Assembly (NCBI GenBank): GCA_027533385.1
Contig: JAPZUE010000025.1
Span: 124,001-188,000, forward strand
From: Rhizobium sp.
GTDB lineage: Bacteria > Pseudomonadota > Alphaproteobacteria > Rhizobiales > Rhizobiaceae
DNA: 64,000 nt
Reading direction: 5' to 3'
The stretch's first letter is position 1. Each line of letters opens with the position of its first letter. The translations under genes and the position numbers were made by a program. Of the stretch, positions 17,878 to 28,584 are shown piece by piece. The notes under the pieces are model-generated. The model was not told the origin of the DNA. It worked only from the letters and a program-made list of their open reading frames with translations, and did not search any database.

Positions 17878-20724
17878 TCACGCCCTGGCCTTTTTCGGCG
17901 CGACGATGCTGCGCGACTGCGGCAGGGTCGTGACCGCGCCGGCCAAGGGCTGATCCTTGTTCGCCTGATCCTTCGCCTCGTCCGGCTGGTCGGTCATGAC
18001 AGGCTTCAGCCTCGCCACGATATTGGCCTGACGGTTCTCGTTGGTCACCTTCTGGCCGACGAGGTCGGTGACGTAGAAGGTGTCGATGACCTTTTCGCCG
18101 AAGGTGGTGATGCGGGCCGACTGGATGTCGAGCGAGAGATCCGAGAGGGCTGCGGTGATTTCCGCGAGAAGACCGATGCGGTCGAGGCACTCCACCTCGA
18201 TGACGGTGAACTTGTTGGAGAGCGCGTTGGAGATGCGCACGTCCGGCTGGACCGGGAAGGTCTTGTTCTTCTTCTTGCCCTTTGACCGCGTTGCAATGAC
18301 TTCCGGCAGGCGCTTGCGGCCGGACAGCACGTCCTCGATCATCTTGGAGATGGTCGCACCCCGGCGCATCTCGTCCTCGTCGATCGGGAATTCGCGGTTG
18401 ATCAAGATCGTATCGAGTGCTCGACCGTCTGATGTCGTGAAGATCTGCGCGTCGGCAATGTTGGCGCCGGCAGCGGCGCAGGCGCCAGCGATGATCGAGA
18501 GCAGGCGCGGATGGTCGGGCGAGAGCACCGTGATTTCTGTGATCGCATGGAACTGGTGGGTGCGCACCATGGTCGCCAGCGCCTGGCCGGATTTGTCGGC
18601 CTGGCGGATGAAATGGGCGTGACGCACCTGGTCTTCCAGGTCGACGGAAAGCAGATAAGGCTCGTAATGGAGCTTGGTATAGGTGCGCTGGTCCTTCTGG
18701 CTCCAGCCTTCGAGCGCCTTGGTGAGCTGTTCGGCGGCGTGTTTGGCACGCTCCTTGCGGGAGACCTGGGAGAAGCCGCCCGAAAGCAGCAACTCGGTCT
18801 CGTAATAAAGCGTGCGCAGGAGTTGACCTTTCCAGCCGTTCCAGACGCCCGGGCCAACCGCGCGGATATCGCAGATCGTCAACACCAGCAGCATCTTCAG
18901 GCGGTCGAGCGACTGCACCTTTTCGGCAAAGTCGGTGATCGTCTTGCGATCATGCAGATCACGCGTCTGGGCGACCATGGACATCAGAAGATGCTGGTCG
19001 ATCAACCAGGCGACCATTTCGGTCTGCTTGGGCGAGAGGCCAAGACGCGGGCAGAGCTTGCGTGCCACCTTGGCGCCGGCGACGGAGTGATCCTCCTGGC
19101 GGCCCTTGGCGATATCGTGCAGCAGCACCGCCACATAGAGGGTCTGGCGGTCCTCGATCTCCGGCATGATCTTGTTGGCGAGCGGATGGATCTCCTCCGC
19201 CTTGCCCTTGTCGATCTCGGAGAGCACCTCGACGGTGCGGATCAGATGCTCGTCGACGGTGTAGTGATGATACATGTTGAACTGCATCATCGAGACGATC
19301 TTGCCGAATTCCGGCATGAAACGACCAAGCACGCCGGCCTCGTTCATGCGGCGCAGGATGAAGCCCGGATCCTTGCGCGAGGTCAGGATCGACAGGAAGA
19401 GACGGTTCGCCTCCTCGCTCTCCCGGAAATCATTGTCGATGAGCGACAGAGAACGGGTGACGGCTTTCAGCGCATCCGGATGGAATTCGAGCCCGTTCAG
19501 ATCGGCCACATGGAAGAGGCGCATGATCGACATCGGGTCATTCTTGAAGACACCGGGATCGGCAAGCGCAATGCGGCCGCGATCATCGATGAATTCGCTG
19601 GCACCGGGGATCTTGCGCGGGCGGTTGGCGAAACGGCCGAGCATGCCGCCAATGCCGGGTGCGGCCTTGGCCTGCTGGTCTTCCAACGCGGCGGCAAAGA
19701 TGCGCGTCAGGTCGCCGACATCCTTGGCCACCAGGAAGTAATGCTTCATGAAGCGTTCAACGGCGGAGAGGCCCGGTCGGGCCTGGTAACCCAAGCTTTT
19801 CGCGATCTCCGGCTGGATATCGAAGTAGAGGCGCTCTTCCGGCTTGCCGGTCAGATAATGCATGTGGCAGCGGACGGCCCAGAGGAAATCGTCTGCCTTC
19901 TGGAAGAGGCGCCATTCGGCGCGGGAGAGGACGCCGAGGCGCACCAGATCGTCGGTATCGCGGACATGGTAGTTGTATTTGGCGATCCAGAAGAGGGTCT
20001 GCAGGTCGCGCAGGCCGCCCTTGCCTTCCTTGACGTTCGGCTCGACGAGATAACGGCTGTCGCCCGCCTTGCGATGGCGCTCGTCGCGTTCGGCAAGCTT
20101 GGCGGCAATGAATTCCGGGGCGGTGCCCGTCGTCACTTCCTGGTCGAATCGGTGCTGGAGTTCGGTCACCAGCGCCTCGTCGCCGCAGATATGGCGGGTT
20201 TCAAGGATCGCGGTGCGGATGGTCATGTCCGACTTCGAAAGGCGGATGCATTCCTCGACCGTGCGGGTGGCGTGGCCGACCTTGAAGCCGACATCCCAGA
20301 GCAGATAGAGCACGAACTCGACCGCCTTGTGCATGGCAGGGCCGGCCTTGGCCGGCAGCAGGAAGAGCAGGTCGATATCGGAGCCGGGTGCCAGCGTACC
20401 GCGGCCATAACCGCCGACGGCCGCGACGGAGAGACCATCCGTGTCTTTCGGATAGACATGGGTGCGGGCGAAATCGAAGATCACCGAAATCAGCTGGTCC
20501 TGGATCCAGGAGATGCGGTTGGCGCAGTTCATGCCGCTGCCATCCTCGAAGAGCTTCAGCCGCGCCTGTTCACGCGCATCGGCGGAAGCCTTCTTGAGGA
20601 TCGGCAAGAGCTTCGAGCGGGTTTCGAGCATGTTGCCGGAGCCGGCCTCGGCCACTGCTTTACAGGACGCCTTGAGGGCGTCGATGTCGAGGAGGTCGTC
20701 GAAGGCGAGGTCTGCTTTGGCCAT
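17878..20724 (-). CDS. glnD: Bifunctional uridylyltransferase / uridylyl-removing enzyme GlnD
   Basis: GlnD senses glutamine and uridylylates or deuridylylates PII proteins (GlnB/GlnK), setting nitrogen control. The 948 residues show a nucleotidyltransferase domain with [17 protein letters not shown] (near 105-121). An HD phosphohydrolase-type domain has [14 protein letters not shown] (near 515). Two C-terminal ACT domains (about 735-810 and 845-920) end in a Lys-rich tail. All activity motifs are intact. rpoN and ptsN lie about 15 kb away in the same window, so several nitrogen regulators sit on this stretch. Confidence 0.97.
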   Translation of the reverse strand: MAKADLAFDDLLDIDALKASCKAVAEAGSGNMLETRSKLLPILKKASADAREQARLKLFEDGSGMNCANRISWIQDQLISVIFDFARTHVYPKDTDGLSVAAVGGYGRGTLAPGSDIDLLFLLPAKAGPAMHKAVEFVLYLLWDVGFKVGHATRTVEECIRLSKSDMTIRTAILETRHICGDEALVTELQHRFDQEVTTGTAPEFIAAKLAERDERHRKAGDSRYLVEPNVKEGKGGLRDLQTLFWIAKYNYHVRDTDDLVRLGVLSRAEWRLFQKADDFLWAVRCHMHYLTGKPEERLYFDIQPEIAKSLGYQARPGLSAVERFMKHYFLVAKDVGDLTRIFAAALEDQQAKAAPGIGGMLGRFANRPRKIPGASEFIDDRGRIALADPGVFKNDPMSIMRLFHVADLNGLEFHPDALKAVTRSLSLIDNDFRESEEANRLFLSILTSRKDPGFILRRMNEAGVLGRFMPEFGKIVSMMQFNMYHHYTVDEHLIRTVEVLSEIDKGKAEEIHPLANKIMPEIEDRQTLYVAVLLHDIAKGRQEDHSVAGAKVARKLCPRLGLSPKQTEMVAWLIDQHLLMSMVAQTRDLHDRKTITDFAEKVQSLDRLKMLLVLTICDIRAVGPGVWNGWKGQLLRTLYYETELLLSGGFSQVSRKERAKHAAEQLTKALEGWSQKDQRTYTKLHYEPYLLSVDLEDQVRHAHFIRQADKSGQALATMVRTHQFHAITEITVLSPDHPRLLSIIAGACAAAGANIADAQIFTTSDGRALDTILINREFPIDEDEMRRGATISKMIEDVLSGRKRLPEVIATRSKGKKKNKTFPVQPDVRISNALSNKFTVIEVECLDRIGLLAEITAALSDLSLDIQSARITTFGEKVIDTFYVTDLVGQKVTNENRQANIVARLKPVMTDQPDEAKDQANKDQPLAGAVTTLPQSRSIVAPKKARA

Positions 20725-20816
20725 GGGGGCTGCATCATCTCTTGGGAACCCGGGAATCAGCCGGGATTGGTGGCGCTATAGCGCCTTTAGGGCGCGATTG
20801 ACAGGCACTCTACCGG

Positions 20817-23552
20817 TCAAGGCTTGCCAAGTTGTTTCTTGAGATCATAGAGCGCGTCGAGCGCCTGGCGAGGCGTGAGATCGTCAAGATCGAGTGAGCG
20901 CAGGGCCTCCTCGACCTTCGACGGGCCGGATTTCTGGATCTCCTCGCGGCGCACGGCGACCTGGAACAGCGGCAGATCGTCGATCAGCTGGGCGGCGGGG
21001 TTCTTGCGATCGCTGTCTTCGAGGCGGGTCAGGACCTCCCGGGCACGCGACACCACGGCTGCCGGCAGGCCGGCGAGACGGGCGACCTGGATGCCGTAGG
21101 AGCGATCGGCGGAACCGGGGCCAACCTCATGCAGGAAGATGACGTCGCCGTCCCATTCCTTGACGCGCATGGTGACGTTCGACATGCGGGCGAGCTTTTC
21201 CGACAGCGCCGTCAGCTCGTGGAAATGGGTGGCAAACAGCGAGCGGCAGCGGTTGGCCTCATGCAGATGCTCGACGGCAGCCCAGGCGATGGAGAGGCCG
21301 TCGAAGGTCGCCGTGCCACGGCCGATTTCATCCAAGATGACCAGCGATCGATCGGTTGCCTGATTGAGGATGGCTGCCGTTTCGACCATCTCGACCATGA
21401 AAGTCGAGCGGCCGCGCGCCAGATCATCCGAGGCACCGACGCGAGAGAAGAGGCGATCGACCACGCCGATATGGGCAGCGCCGGCGGGCACGAAGGAGCC
21501 CATCTGGGCCATGATGGCGATCAGCGCGTTCTGGCGCAGGAAGGTCGACTTACCGCCCATGTTGGGGCCGGTCAGCAGCCAGATGGCGCCGGGGCCTTTG
21601 GTATCCTGAGGCGAGAGATTGCAATCATTGGCGATGAAGGGGCTGGCCGCCTGACGGCGCAGCGCCTGCTCGACCACCGGATGGCGGCCGGCGGTGATGG
21701 CGAACATCCTTGAATCATCGACGAGCGGGCGGCAATAGCCCTGCTCTTCCGCCAAGGCCGCAAGGCCGGCTGCAACATCGATGACGGCGAGCGCCCGGGC
21801 AGCGGCCTTGATCGGCTCGGCAGCGGCGATCACTTGCGCCACCATCTGGTCGAAGGCCGCCAGTTCGAGCGAAAGCGCCTGACCGGCGGCATTGGCGATC
21901 CGGCTTTCGAGATCGGCGAGTTCCGTCGTCGTAAAGCGCATGGCGTTGGCCATGGTCTGGCGATGGATGAAGCGGGACTTCGCCTCGTCCGTGTCGGTCA
22001 TCGGACCGGCATTGCCGGCGGTCACCTCAATGAAATAGCCGAGCACATTGTTGTGCTTGATCTTCAACGACTTGATGCCGGTTTCCTCGGCATATTGCAG
22101 CTGCAGGCCGGCGATCACCCGGCGGGACTGGTCGCGCAGTGCCCTGAGTTCGTCGAGCTCCGGAATTGCGCCATCGCGCAGGAAGCCGCCATCACGTTTC
22201 AGGAGTGGCAATTCGTCAGCCAACATCGATGCAAGGCTCGGCGCCAGATCGGCGGGCAATGCGGCGAGATCGGCCAGCGCCTCGGTGAGTTCCCTCGGCA
22301 GGCTCGACGGGTCGAGCAGGCGGCCGACCTCGGCGGAGGCGGCAAGACCAGCTACAATCGAACCGAGATCACGCGGGCCGCCGCGATCGAGCGCAAGGCG
22401 GGACAGTGCGCGCGGCATGTCGGGCACGCGCTTCAGGGCATCGCGCAGGCGGTCGACGAGCAGGCCGTCAGCCAGCAGAAAGGCGATGGAATCCTGACGC
22501 TCTGCAATGGCGTCCGGATCGGTCAGCGGCGACATCAGGCGCTCAGCCAGCAGACGGGCGCCGCCACCTGTTACGGTGCGGTCGATCGCCTTCAGGAGCG
22601 AACCATTGCGCTCGCCCGAAAGCGTCTTCACCAGTTCGAGATTGGCGCGGGTGGCGGGGTCGATGAACAGGGTGGAGGCGGCGTTCTGGCGCTCGGGCAG
22701 GCCGAGCGGCGGGCGCTCGGAGATCTGGGTCTTTTCGACATAGGCGACGGCAGCAGCGGCGGCCGCAATCTCGGCGCGGGAGAAGGCACCGAAACCATCC
22801 AACGTTCCGACGCCGAAGTAACGGGCGATGCGGCCTTCGGCGCTGGCGCTGTCAAAGAGCACGGCAGGCTGGGGCACGACGACACGACCGAGCACGTCGA
22901 AGGCGGGCTTCAGCTCCTCGTCGTGGAAAAGCGTGTCGGGGACGATCAGCTCGCGCGGCTCGATGCGCAGGATATCGGCGAGAAGGCGCGTTTCCGTCGT
23001 CTCCGCGAGGCGGAAAATGCCGGTGGAGATATCGATCCAGGCAAGCGCCAGCTGCGGGGCAGAGCCGCCACGGATGCGGGCAAGCGCCATCAGGTAATTC
23101 GATTCGAAGGGCGAGAGGAGCTTGTCTTCAGTGATCGTGCCCGGCGTGACGAGCCGCACGACGTCGCGCTTCACCACCGATTTCGAGCCGCGCTTCTTTG
23201 CTTCGGCCGGGTCCTCGACCTGTTCGCAGACGGCGACCCGGAATCCAAGGCTGATCAGTTTCTGCAGGTAATCGTCTGCCGCATGCACGGGCACGCCGCA
23301 CATCGGAATGTCCTGGCCGAGATGCTGGCCACGGCGCGTCAGCGTGATGCCGAGCGCACGCGAGGCATCGACCGCATCCTCGAAAAAGAGCTCGTAAAAA
23401 TCGCCCATGCGATAGAAGAGCAGGCTGCCCGGATTGGCGGCCTTGATCTCGATATACTGCTCCATCATCGGGGTCGCCGTGGCGCGGCTTTCCTCAGACG
23501 TCAGCTCGGCGACATTCAGGACATCACTCGGGGTGGCTTGGTATAGCGTCAC
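20817..23552 (-). CDS. mutS: DNA mismatch repair protein MutS
   Basis: MutS recognises base mismatches and small loops and starts repair with MutL. The 911-residue protein shows the N-terminal mismatch-binding domain with [28 protein letters not shown], which includes the Phe-x-Glu mismatch wedge (FYELF). The clamp and lever regions and the ATPase with Walker [10 protein letters not shown] and [15 protein letters not shown] are also present. The start used is a GTG at 23550-23552. The true start could be a little downstream, because about 28 residues precede the conserved MEQY region. It is divergent from the malic enzyme. Confidence 0.96.
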   Translation of the reverse strand: MTLYQATPSDVLNVAELTSEESRATATPMMEQYIEIKAANPGSLLFYRMGDFYELFFEDAVDASRALGITLTRRGQHLGQDIPMCGVPVHAADDYLQKLISLGFRVAVCEQVEDPAEAKKRGSKSVVKRDVVRLVTPGTITEDKLLSPFESNYLMALARIRGGSAPQLALAWIDISTGIFRLAETTETRLLADILRIEPRELIVPDTLFHDEELKPAFDVLGRVVVPQPAVLFDSASAEGRIARYFGVGTLDGFGAFSRAEIAAAAAAVAYVEKTQISERPPLGLPERQNAASTLFIDPATRANLELVKTLSGERNGSLLKAIDRTVTGGGARLLAERLMSPLTDPDAIAERQDSIAFLLADGLLVDRLRDALKRVPDMPRALSRLALDRGGPRDLGSIVAGLAASAEVGRLLDPSSLPRELTEALADLAALPADLAPSLASMLADELPLLKRDGGFLRDGAIPELDELRALRDQSRRVIAGLQLQYAEETGIKSLKIKHNNVLGYFIEVTAGNAGPMTDTDEAKSRFIHRQTMANAMRFTTTELADLESRIANAAGQALSLELAAFDQMVAQVIAAAEPIKAAARALAVIDVAAGLAALAEEQGYCRPLVDDSRMFAITAGRHPVVEQALRRQAASPFIANDCNLSPQDTKGPGAIWLLTGPNMGGKSTFLRQNALIAIMAQMGSFVPAGAAHIGVVDRLFSRVGASDDLARGRSTFMVEMVETAAILNQATDRSLVILDEIGRGTATFDGLSIAWAAVEHLHEANRCRSLFATHFHELTALSEKLARMSNVTMRVKEWDGDVIFLHEVGPGSADRSYGIQVARLAGLPAAVVSRAREVLTRLEDSDRKNPAAQLIDDLPLFQVAVRREEIQKSGPSKVEEALRSLDLDDLTPRQALDALYDLKKQLGKP

Positions 23553-23666
23553 GGGCTCAATGTTTTCTTGAAAAGGATGCGCTGTGACACTAACGACTTA
23601 AGGCGAGGAAACACAACCAGGATGGGCCGGCGTTCGCCCGCTGCCCACAACAAGGTGAGGGGAAGC

Positions 23667-25952
23667 ATGGCAAGCGAGACGAAGACCGGCCGGACGAAAG
23701 TGTCGGTCACGGAACAGGAAGCCTTGGACTTCCACTCCCAGGGGCGCCCCGGCAAGCTGGAGATCACTCCGACCAAGGCCATGGCCACCCAGCGCGACCT
23801 GTCGCTCGCCTATTCCCCTGGCGTTGCCGTTCCCGTGAAGGCGATCGCTGCCGATCCGGCCACAGCTTATGACTACACCACACGTGGCAACATGGTCGCC
23901 GTCATCTCGAACGGCACCGCGATCCTCGGCCTCGGCAATCTCGGGGCGCTCGCTTCCAAGCCGGTCATGGAAGGCAAGTCGGTTCTCTTCAAGCGCTTTG
24001 CCGATGTCGATTCCATCGACCTTGAGGTCGATACGGAAAATGTCGACGAATTCATCAACTGCGTGCGTTATCTCGGTCCGTCCTTCGGCGGAATCAATCT
24101 CGAAGACATCAAGGCGCCGGACTGTTTCATCATCGAAAGCCGCCTGCGCGAACTCATGGACATTCCGGTTTTCCACGACGACCAGCACGGCACGGCGATC
24201 ATCGCGGCTGCCGGGTTGATCAATGCCCTGGAACTGACCGGGCGCGATTTCAAGACGACCAAGCTCGTCTGCAACGGCGCAGGCGCTGCGGCCATTGCCT
24301 GCATCGAGCTCATCAAGGCGATGGGCTTCAACGGCGAGAACATCATTCTCTGCGACACCAAGGGCGTGATCTATCAGGGCCGCACCGAGGGCATGAACCA
24401 GTGGAAGAGCGCCCACGCAGTCAAGACCGACCGGCGGACGCTGCGCGAGGCGATGGAAGGGGCCGACGTGGTGTTCGGCCTTTCCCAGAAGGGCGCCTTC
24501 GCCGCCGACATGATCGCCTCGATGGCTGACAATCCGATCATTTTCGCCATGGCCAATCCGGACCCGGAGATCACGCCGGAGGAAGTGGCCGAGATCCGTT
24601 CAGACGCGATCATGGCAACCGGGCGCTCGGACTATCCGAACCAGGTGAACAATGTTCTGGGCTTCCCCTATATTTTCCGTGGCGCGCTCGATGTGCGCGC
24701 CAGCCAGATCAATGACGCCATGAAGATCGCCGCCGTCAGGGCCTTGGCCAATCTGGCGCGCGAGGACGTGCCCGATGATGTGGCGGCTGCCTATCAGGGC
24801 CAGCGGCCGCGCTTCGGGCCGCAATACATCATTCCCGTGCCCTTCGATCCGCGCCTCATTTCGGCAATCCCGGTCGCGGTTGCGAAGGCCGCGATGGAGA
24901 CGGGCGTGGCGCGCAAGGAGATCGAGGATCTCGGCGCCTATGCGCATGAACTTTCCGCCCGCCGCGACCCGATTGCGGCTGCCACGCAGCGCATCTACGA
25001 GCATGTGCGAAGCCACCCCAAACGGGTCGTCTTTGCCGAGGGCGAAGAGGAACAGGTGATGCGCGCGGCGATCTCGTTTGCCAATCTCGGCCTCGGCACC
25101 GCCATCCTGCTTGGTCGCGACGAGCCGTTGAAGGCGACTGCAGAGCGGGCGGGGATCGATCTCGACCGTCCCGGCATCGAGGTGGTCAATGCCCGCATGT
25201 CCACCCGCGTCGATGCCTATACCGAGTATCTCTATGCCCGCCTGCAGCGGAAGGGCTATCTGCATCGCGATGCGCAGCGGCTCATCAATACCGACCGCAA
25301 CCATTTCGCCGCCTGTATGGTGGCGCTCGGCGATGCCGATGCCATGGTGACCGGCACGACGCGCAATTATTCGACCGCACTCGAAGACGTGCGCCGCTGC
25401 ATCGACACGGCCCCCGGGCACCGGGTGATCGGCGTGTCGCTGGCGCTTGCCCGCGGCCGCACGATCGTGGTGGCGGATACCGCCGTGCATGACATGCCGA
25501 CTGCCGAGGAACTCGCCGACATCGCCGAAGAAGCGGCCGGCGTTGCCCATCGCCTCGGGCTTGAGCCGCGCGTGGCGCTGCTTGCCTATTCCACCTTCGG
25601 GCATCCGACCGGCGAGCGCTCCGAGCGTGTGCGTGAAGCCGTGAAGGTGCTCGACCGTCGCGGCGTTTCCTTCGAATATGACGGCGAAATGGGCGCAGAC
25701 GTCGCGCTCAACCATCACCGGATGGAGCAGTATCCCTTCTGCAGGCTCTCGGGCACGGCCAACGTTCTGGTCATGCCGGCGATCCATTCGGCGGCGATCT
25801 CGACCAAGATGCTGCAGGAACTGGGCGGGCTCACCGTCATGGGGCCGCTGTTGATCGGTCTCGACAAGTCCGTGCAGATTGCCCAGATGGGCGCCAAGGA
25901 CAGCGACATCGTCAACATGGCGGCGATCGCGGCCTACAACGCGGCCGTCTGA
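23667..25952 (+). CDS. maeB: NAD(P)-dependent malic enzyme with C-terminal phosphotransacetylase-like domain (MaeB type)
   Basis: The enzyme oxidatively decarboxylates malate to pyruvate. In rhizobia this feeds acetyl-CoA during growth on dicarboxylates. The 761 residues divide into a malic-enzyme half (about 1-430: AYSPGVAVPVKAI, FHDDQHGTAIIAAAGLINAL) and a phosphotransacetylase-like half (about 435-761) that is regulatory in this family. The ATG at 23667 follows GAGGGGAAGC and matches family N termini. A longer in-frame start at 23568 is not needed. Rhizobia carry two paralogues, Dme (NAD) and Tme (NADP). The position next to mutS suggests the Tme copy, but cofactor choice is not read directly. 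Confidence 0.92.
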   Translation: MASETKTGRTKVSVTEQEALDFHSQGRPGKLEITPTKAMATQRDLSLAYSPGVAVPVKAIAADPATAYDYTTRGNMVAVISNGTAILGLGNLGALASKPVMEGKSVLFKRFADVDSIDLEVDTENVDEFINCVRYLGPSFGGINLEDIKAPDCFIIESRLRELMDIPVFHDDQHGTAIIAAAGLINALELTGRDFKTTKLVCNGAGAAAIACIELIKAMGFNGENIILCDTKGVIYQGRTEGMNQWKSAHAVKTDRRTLREAMEGADVVFGLSQKGAFAADMIASMADNPIIFAMANPDPEITPEEVAEIRSDAIMATGRSDYPNQVNNVLGFPYIFRGALDVRASQINDAMKIAAVRALANLAREDVPDDVAAAYQGQRPRFGPQYIIPVPFDPRLISAIPVAVAKAAMETGVARKEIEDLGAYAHELSARRDPIAAATQRIYEHVRSHPKRVVFAEGEEEQVMRAAISFANLGLGTAILLGRDEPLKATAERAGIDLDRPGIEVVNARMSTRVDAYTEYLYARLQRKGYLHRDAQRLINTDRNHFAACMVALGDADAMVTGTTRNYSTALEDVRRCIDTAPGHRVIGVSLALARGRTIVVADTAVHDMPTAEELADIAEEAAGVAHRLGLEPRVALLAYSTFGHPTGERSERVREAVKVLDRRGVSFEYDGEMGADVALNHHRMEQYPFCRLSGTANVLVMPAIHSAAISTKMLQELGGLTVMGPLLIGLDKSVQIAQMGAKDSDIVNMAAIAAYNAAV

Positions 25953-25968
25953 TCAAGGCCTGCATGTC

Positions 25969-26886
25969 TCAAGCGAAAACAGGGGCGGCTTTTGCGAGCC
26001 GCTCCATGTCGTCGTCGATTTCGCGTTTCAGCCAGCGCTTGAACTTTTCCACCTTGTCGGAACGCCGGGCGTTCTCTGAGGTCACGAAGTAGTGGCCGAA
26101 GCCGGTCTTCACGGCCGGGCCGAAGGGCGCGACGAGCTGGCCGTGCTGCAACTGATGCGAGGCGATGGTCTGCCAGGCGAGCATCACCCCCTGCCCGGCA
26201 ATCGTCGCATCGAGGCAGAGCGAGGCTTCGCTGAAGGTATGGCGGGCCTTGATCTCCGCACCCTCGAGACCCACGGCGGAAAGCCAGACATCCCAGGTGA
26301 ACATGGCCCGGCCGTCGATGACTTTCGGCAGCTCAAGGATATCTGCCGGCCTTTGAAGCGCTGCGGCCATGGCCGGTGTGCAAAGCGGGGCCACGCGCTG
26401 TTCGAGGATCAGCTCGGCCTTGAAGCCCGGCCAGTGGCCGCGTCCAACCCGGATTCTCAGATCGACATCGGTCTGGCTGGCATCGCTGAGGCGGTCATTG
26501 GCGTCAATGCGCAGGCCGATTTCAGGGAAGCGCTCCGAAAAGGCCGGGATCCGATGAACGAGCCAACGGGCGGCGAAGACCGGGGCGACCGATATCGTCA
26601 GCACGCTGTCATCGCTGCGTTTTGCCAGGTCCACGCCACCCGACAGGTGACGAAAACCATCCGATAGACGCGCCAGCACATCAATAGCCGTTTCGACCGG
26701 CAGCATGCCGCGGCTGGTGCGCTCGAACAGAGTGCGGCCCAGTTGCAGCTCGGTCTTGATGACCTGCTGGCTGACGGCGCCAATGGACACGCCAAGCTCG
26801 TCCGCTGCGGCCTGCAGCGACCCCAGACGTCCCACGGCTTCAACGGCGCGCAGGCCGTTCAGATGCACCTGATTGAGATTCTTCAT
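25969..26886 (-). CDS. LysR-family transcriptional regulator (GcvA-like)
   Basis: The 305-residue regulator has an N-terminal winged helix-turn-helix (residues about 7-66: GLRAVEAVGRLGSLQAAADELGVSIGAVSQQV). The C-terminal effector-binding domain covers about 95-295. The pattern of the DNA-binding domain and RWLVHRIPAFSERFPEIGLRI resembles the GcvA/AmpR subgroup. LysR proteins usually bind near their own promoter and control a divergent gene. The only candidate there is the small gene at 27005. The gene converges with the malic enzyme with a 16-base gap. No target or effector can be named from sequence. Confidence 0.9.
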   Translation of the reverse strand: MKNLNQVHLNGLRAVEAVGRLGSLQAAADELGVSIGAVSQQVIKTELQLGRTLFERTSRGMLPVETAIDVLARLSDGFRHLSGGVDLAKRSDDSVLTISVAPVFAARWLVHRIPAFSERFPEIGLRIDANDRLSDASQTDVDLRIRVGRGHWPGFKAELILEQRVAPLCTPAMAAALQRPADILELPKVIDGRAMFTWDVWLSAVGLEGAEIKARHTFSEASLCLDATIAGQGVMLAWQTIASHQLQHGQLVAPFGPAVKTGFGHYFVTSENARRSDKVEKFKRWLKREIDDDMERLAKAAPVFA

Positions 26887-27004
26887 ATAGAAAAACTAAA
26901 GCCACCGCGGACAAAACTCAATTGAAATCGAGGCCAACACAACCGAAAATTCAACCAATCGGGACGCAAATGCCACTGCTTCGCGGCGGTGACGAGGTGA
27001 AACC

Positions 27005-27232
27005 ATGTTCAAGTTTCTCTGGAGACGATACAAAGCCACACCATGCGAGGCTGCCGACTGGCGGCACGATCCCCTGGGACATCCTGCGCTGCAAAGCATG
27101 AGCCTTCGCGAGCTAGCCGACCTGCCGATGGTCGCGGAGGTGCCCATGCGGGTGGGCAAGCCTGAGCTGGCCCATGGTCGTCGACGTGACTTTGCTCCAG
27201 AGCTTTCCGCCCGATGTGGCGTGTCACGGTGA
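27005..27232 (+). CDS. Possible small protein divergent from the LysR gene
   Basis: This 75-residue frame starts MFKFLWRRYKATPCEAADWRHD. The ATG is preceded by GAGGTGAAACC, a good ribosome binding site. The first 45 residues look protein-like (WRHDPLGHPALQSMSLRELADLPM, an amphipathic segment). The last 25 or so are Arg-rich and less convincing, so the 3' end may have been altered. I do not recognise a family. The 118-base space to the LysR start could hold both promoters. No membrane segment or metal motif is visible. Confidence 0.42.
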   Translation: MFKFLWRRYKATPCEAADWRHDPLGHPALQSMSLRELADLPMVAEVPMRVGKPELAHGRRRDFAPELSARCGVSR

Positions 27233-27341
27233 GAAGACAGAAGCGAGGCCTTGTCTTTCGGCTTCGTCGCCCCCCATCCCCGGTGCAAAGAGTTGCAACG
27301 GAGCGCTGCGCGCCACTTTCTCCCCGATCGGGAGAAGAGGA

Positions 27342-27619
27342 CTAGAGCCGTTCATTTTTAAATGGAAGCAGTTCTGCCGGAGCAGGTTTTCGTCAGGATC
27401 AGCGACGATCGGCGCTGCGCATACCCTGAGGTATGGGCGAGGCGATCGCCGCTGATCCTGGCGGAAAGATGCCCGGCCCTTCGGGTTGGCTGGAACTGGC
27501 CGCCTGATCGCCCGGCTGGCTTGGCCGTATGCGGTGGATACGACGCGCGCCAGCCGGGCTATTAACCGACTCCGTTTCAGCCAACAGAACTGATACCATT
27601 TAAAAATGAGCGGCTCTAG
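27342..27619. repeat. MITE-like palindromic element with 35-bp terminal inverted repeats
   Basis: The left end (27342-27376) and the right end (27585-27619) are inverted copies matching at 32 of 35 positions. Both begin CTAGAGCCG and share CATTTTTAAATGG. The inside holds a long hairpin with 20-base arms, 18 matching (27392-27411 with 27443-27462). This is capped by a small perfect hairpin CATACC-CTGA-GGTATG (27420-27435). A second hairpin has 11-base perfect arms (27510-27520 with 27549-27559). No coding frame is credible. CTAG at both outer ends could be a 4-bp target duplication or part of the repeats. The stretch 27233-27341 just before it holds nothing I can identify. Confidence 0.85.
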
Positions 27620-28497
27620 CTGGCGCTGGCGAAGCGGCCGGCGTCGGCGCCGTAATAGTTCACGTAACGGCCGGAAATGCTCGAGATCGGCAGGATGATC
27701 AGCACGTCCGTCGTGTTGAAGGCCTGGTCAACCACCGCGCCGTTGCCGACCATGGCGCCGAGGCGCAGGTAGCCCTTGATCAGAGGCGGCATGGCGAAGA
27801 GAGCACGACGAGCATTGACCGCTTCTGACGGCATCAGGTCCATCTCGCGGTAGAGATGCGGCAGCGCATCGACAGCCCATTCGCCGCGAGCGACGGCGTT
27901 GTGATGCAGGAAGGAGAGTGCCAGGGCATGCTCCTCCGGCTGCGTACCGGGGAAGGAACCGCAGCCGAACATGGCGTCGATCCTGTTCTGTAGCGCATAG
28001 GCCCAGCAGCCCTGCCAGAGCAATTCAACCGTACGCTTGGTGCGGTATTGCGGCAGCACGCAGGAGCGACCGAGCTCCATGAAGCGCTTATCCTTGTGGC
28101 GGGCAACGAGATCGCTGACAGCGAATTCGGAGCTCGAATAAAAGCCACCATGGCTCATCGCCACTTCGTGGCGCAGCAGGCGATAGGTGCCGACGATCTG
28201 GTCTTCCGTGTCGCCCTCGATTCCGCGGTCGAGAACGAGCAGGTGATCGCAGAGACCGTCCCAATGATCGATGTCTCGGCCGCGTCGGGCGCAATCCGGA
28301 TCGACCTGCGCTTTCATCTCCTCGACGAAAACCCGGTAGCGGACGGCCTGGGCCGCATCGATCTCGCGTTCGCTTTTCGCGATGCGTGTCTCAAGGTTGC
28401 CGATACGCCCGAGCAAATCGCGCGAGGCGGGCTGCCCGAGCGGTGCCGCATTCGGGTTTGCCAGGGGAAGGTCTCGTTCGATCAGTTCCACGCTCAT
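27616..28497 (-). CDS. olsB: L-ornithine N-alpha-acyltransferase OlsB (ornithine-lipid synthesis)
   Basis: OlsB transfers a 3-hydroxyacyl group from acyl carrier protein to the alpha-amino group of ornithine, the first step to phosphorus-free ornithine lipids. The 293-residue protein is GNAT-like: RYRVFVEEMKAQVDPDCARRGRDIDHWD, LGRSCVLPQYRTKRTVELLWQG and FGCGSFPGT follow the family pattern. The stop codon TAG (27616-27618) lies inside the CTAG end of the MITE-like element, so the insertion touches the last codon. The length is close to rhizobial OlsB, so function is probably kept. OlsA, the second enzyme, is likely encoded at 10.3 kb. Confidence 0.92.
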   Translation of the reverse strand: MSVELIERDLPLANPNAAPLGQPASRDLLGRIGNLETRIAKSEREIDAAQAVRYRVFVEEMKAQVDPDCARRGRDIDHWDGLCDHLLVLDRGIEGDTEDQIVGTYRLLRHEVAMSHGGFYSSSEFAVSDLVARHKDKRFMELGRSCVLPQYRTKRTVELLWQGCWAYALQNRIDAMFGCGSFPGTQPEEHALALSFLHHNAVARGEWAVDALPHLYREMDLMPSEAVNARRALFAMPPLIKGYLRLGAMVGNGAVVDQAFNTTDVLIILPISSISGRYVNYYGADAGRFASAS

Positions 28498-28584
28498 GAG
28501 ATCTATCCAGCGTTGAAGTCACGGGCCTTTAAACACGACACTGCTACAGGAAAGTGACAAAACTTCGAAGGCCCGCCACCCGGA

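Noticed and set aside
18511..20781. Long plus-strand open frame of about 756 codons
   Set aside because: It is antisense to glnD, whose motifs are complete. GC-rich third positions leave long open antisense frames throughout this window.
27342..27619. Complete insertion sequence
   Set aside because: The element is only 278 bp and has no transposase frame, so it can at most be a non-autonomous derivative.
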